DNA from: Clostridiales bacterium
GTDB taxonomy: Bacteria; Bacillota; Clostridia; WRLR01
Assembly: GCA_031287655.1 (NCBI GenBank)
Contig: JAITSR010000035.1
Location: forward strand, 1-5,887
DNA length: 5,887 nucleotides
Direction of reading: 5' to 3'
Positions 4,016-5,887 of the stretch are shown here, piece after piece. The position numbers were made by a program, and so were the translations under genes. The notes beneath the pieces are model-generated. The model was not told the origin of the DNA. It worked only from the letters and a program-made list of their open reading frames with translations, and made no database searches. How positions within the stretch are numbered: the first letter of the stretch is position 1; the number at the start of each line of letters is the position of its first letter.

Positions 4016-5887
4016 TTGGACAATATCGTTCAGCGACGACAATATCACCGCGGGAGTAGGCTCACGCGTTTTTCATATAGATGCAGGAGTATCTGCGCAC
4101 GGCTCACCGCTCTTTTTTTGGTGTGTGTGATTGCGATTACAGCCATAGCGACGACAATCGCCGCCCCGGCGGTCTGGGCGGGCGGGGCCGCGGCAAACGA
4201 TTCAGGCGCGGAGGCCACGGGCGCGGACGGCGCGGATTTAGGCGGCGAAACGGCGGAAAATTCGGATTCGGAAGGCGCGGACGCGGGCGCCGCGGAGGCT
4301 TTCACGCCTTCCGCCATCAGCCCTGCCGACGATCTCTCTTTTCGGCCCGCCGTCTCTTTGGACGCCTCCGAAAACGATGTCAGCGTATCACCCGAACCCA
4401 ATTCGCAGAGTCTCTTTGACACGTCCGGGCTGCCGGAGTTTGAGGCGGAGGCGTACATTCTGATCGACAGGCGGACCGGACAGACCATCTGCGCAAAGAA
4501 CCCCGACAAAAAGATGTACCCCGCGAGCACGACAAAAATAATGACCGGCATCCTCGCGCTCGAGATGGGCGACCTCAATTCGGTCATGACGGCCAGCGCG
4601 AAGGCGATTCGGGACATCGGCCCGGACGGCAGCAACATCGGCCTGATCGCGGGCGAAAAAATGCGTCTGGACAACCTGCTGGACGCGTTGCTCGTAAAGT
4701 CCGCGAACGAGACCGGAAACATCATCGCCGAGAACCTGTGCGACACGCGCGACGAGTTTATCGCGCTGATGAACGCGAAAGCCCGCGAGCTCGGCGCGGT
4801 GAACACGCATTTTTCAAACACGAGCGGCTATCAGGAGGAATCTCACTATACAACCGCGTATGATCTTTCGAGGATCGCAAACTACGCGATGAACAACGCC
4901 AAATTTCGCGAATACGTCGCAAAACGCAGCATTATCCTCTCGCCGACGAACAAACACGCCTCGTGGGACCGCATGAACACGACGAACAGCCTCCTGTCGG
5001 ACGACTCGATCAAGGGCTTTGCGATCACGGGCATCAAGACCGGATACCATTCCGAATCCGGCTATTGCCTTGTCGCGAGCGGCGTCGACAGCGGCGGCAT
5101 GGAGCTCCTGTGCGTCGTGCTCGGCGTATACGGCACTGTGCCAGGCACAAGCGCGAAGCGTTTTAAGATCGCATCGGACCTTTTGGCCTATGGCTTTGAG
5201 AACTTTAAAGTCAACACCTTCATTCGGGACCAAGAGCTCGTCGGGACGATCAGCGTGCTGGGCGGCGAGAGTCTTGACACGGTCGACGCGATCTCAGACG
5301 GAACCGTCAAGCTCTTTTTGCCGGTCGATCAGGAAAAATGGGACATTTCCCGGATTGAGTATGTAAAATCAGAGATCACCGCCCCCGTCTCACGCGGCGC
5401 GGCGCTGGGTTATGTCGAGTTCCGCAGCGGCGGAAATTTCGCGGGGAGGGTCAACGTCGTCGCGGCCTCGGATATTTCGGCGGCAAAGGGCGGCGCGCGG
5501 CAGACGCTCAAACGCAGCGATACGGGGAGCGCAAAAAGCGCCGTCAGTCTGAGCGGCGGCGCGATCGAAGGTCCAAAAGCAAGCGGCGGCCAAGGTACGG
5601 GCGCCGTGAGCGGCGACTCAGGCGCAACGGGCGGCGGTTCAGGCGCAAACGGGGGCCTGAGCGCGGACGAAACAGCGGGCGCGCCGTCCGATGAGGAATC
5701 CGCGGCGGCCGCGACGGGCGATGCAGATACGGACGACGGCGGCGGCGCGGACGGCGAGACAGACGCGGCGGCGGGACCTTTCGCGTCCATTCCCGGCACA
5801 ATCGGAAAAATCGCCCTGATTTGCTTAATCAGTCTCGCGGCGTTGATCTCCATACTCCGGACGATCCGCGCGATCCGCACGAACAAG
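4016..5887 (+). CDS. D-alanyl-D-alanine carboxypeptidase (S11 family low-molecular-weight PBP), stop beyond the right edge
   Basis: This secreted, membrane-anchored enzyme removes the terminal D-alanine from peptidoglycan stem peptides and should bind penicillin. Numbering from the TTG at 4016, 624 codons are visible. Residues 1-29 are Arg-rich. A hydrophobic signal segment (about 30-55) ends in AVWA, a plausible cleavage site. An acidic Ala/Gly/Asp stretch follows (about 56-100). The catalytic domain (about 141-390) has all three motifs: STTK (171-174, nucleophile Ser171), SAN (229-231) and KTG (341-343). A beta-rich region (about 395-490) resembles the PBP5 C-terminal domain. Next come a roughly 100-residue Gly/Ser/Ala/Asp linker and a membrane segment (about 597-615) with a basic tail (RTIRAIRTNK). 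That arrangement suggests the window ends close to the true C-terminus. No ATG lies in frame before the signal peptide. TTG 4016 is the best conventional choice, with ATC 4025, GTG 4121 or a frameshift at the T7 run as alternatives. It could be a DacF-type enzyme, but I do not assign a symbol. Confidence 0.9.
   Translation, partial: MDNIVQRRQYHRGSRLTRFSYRCRSICARLTALFLVCVIAITAIATTIAAPAVWAGGAAANDSGAEATGADGADLGGETAENSDSEGADAGAAEAFTPSAISPADDLSFRPAVSLDASENDVSVSPEPNSQSLFDTSGLPEFEAEAYILIDRRTGQTICAKNPDKKMYPASTTKIMTGILALEMGDLNSVMTASAKAIRDIGPDGSNIGLIAGEKMRLDNLLDALLVKSANETGNIIAENLCDTRDEFIALMNAKARELGAVNTHFSNTSGYQEESHYTTAYDLSRIANYAMNNAKFREYVAKRSIILSPTNKHASWDRMNTTNSLLSDDSIKGFAITGIKTGYHSESGYCLVASGVDSGGMELLCVVLGVYGTVPGTSAKRFKIASDLLAYGFENFKVNTFIRDQELVGTISVLGGESLDTVDAISDGTVKLFLPVDQEKWDISRIEYVKSEITAPVSRGAALGYVEFRSGGNFAGRVNVVAASDISAAKGGARQTLKRSDTGSAKSAVSLSGGAIEGPKASGGQGTGAVSGDSGATGGGSGANGGLSADETAGAPSDEESAAAATGDADTDDGGGADGETDAAAGPFASIPGTIGKIALICLISLAALISILRTIRAIRTNK
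5618..5648 (+). repeat. Short direct repeat in the carboxypeptidase linker
   Basis: TCAGGCGCAA occurs at 5618-5627 and 5639-5648, 21 bases (seven codons) apart and in frame. It encodes repeated Ser-Gly-Ala units in the Gly/Ser-rich stalk. It fits slippage or duplication expanding a flexible linker. Confidence 0.6.

Noticed and set aside
4045..4821. Minus-strand open frame of 258 codons opposite the carboxypeptidase
   Set aside because: Ser/Ala/Pro-rich antisense product; the plus strand here encodes the STTK and SAN active-site motifs.
5410..5886. Minus-strand open frame at the right edge
   Set aside because: Pro/Ser/Ala-rich shadow of the Gly/Ala-rich linker of the carboxypeptidase.

Overview
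The window looks like chromosomal DNA from a GC-rich member of the Clostridia or a related Firmicute. The basis is a T-box leader in front of a methionyl-tRNA synthetase gene, a ComEA protein of the Gram-positive type (membrane anchor, SLBB, helix-hairpin-helix), strong Shine-Dalgarno sites and sigma-A-like promoters. I cannot name a genus from the sequence alone.

Layout, left to right. Positions 1-759 hold the first 253 codons of a minus-strand gene for an ADP-ribosylglycohydrolase family protein; its C-terminus lies beyond the left edge. Positions 760-1200 contain no gene. They hold a plus-strand promoter (791-819) and a full T-box leader (about 845-1151) with an apparent AUG (Met) specifier, a stem III hairpin, the conserved T-box motif and an intrinsic terminator. 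This leader controls metG (1201-2898), a two-zinc-knuckle methionyl-tRNA synthetase. metG runs tail-to-tail into comEA (minus strand, 3829 down to 2888), and the two stop regions overlap by 11 bases. comEA and the next gene are driven by back-to-back promoters at 3877-3942. From 4016 to the right edge runs a large plus-strand gene for a D-alanyl-D-alanine carboxypeptidase (low-molecular-weight penicillin-binding protein) with a signal peptide, a complete SxxK/SxN/KTG active site, a low-complexity linker and a C-terminal membrane anchor. Its stop codon is not in the window.

How the parts relate. Each gene has its own transcription unit and adjacent genes alternate in direction, so this is not one operon. 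The T-box should let uncharged tRNA-Met switch on MetRS synthesis. ComEA and the carboxypeptidase both act at the outer face of the membrane and share a promoter region, but a functional link between them is only inference.

I see no CRISPR array, insertion sequence, tRNA or rRNA gene, prophage gene or defence system. I do not see a convincing undescribed system. The points most worth a second look are the unclear start of the carboxypeptidase gene, with a T7 run and a hairpin leader nearby, the Met T-box, the KISTS signature in MetRS, and the unusually long disordered linkers in both surface proteins.
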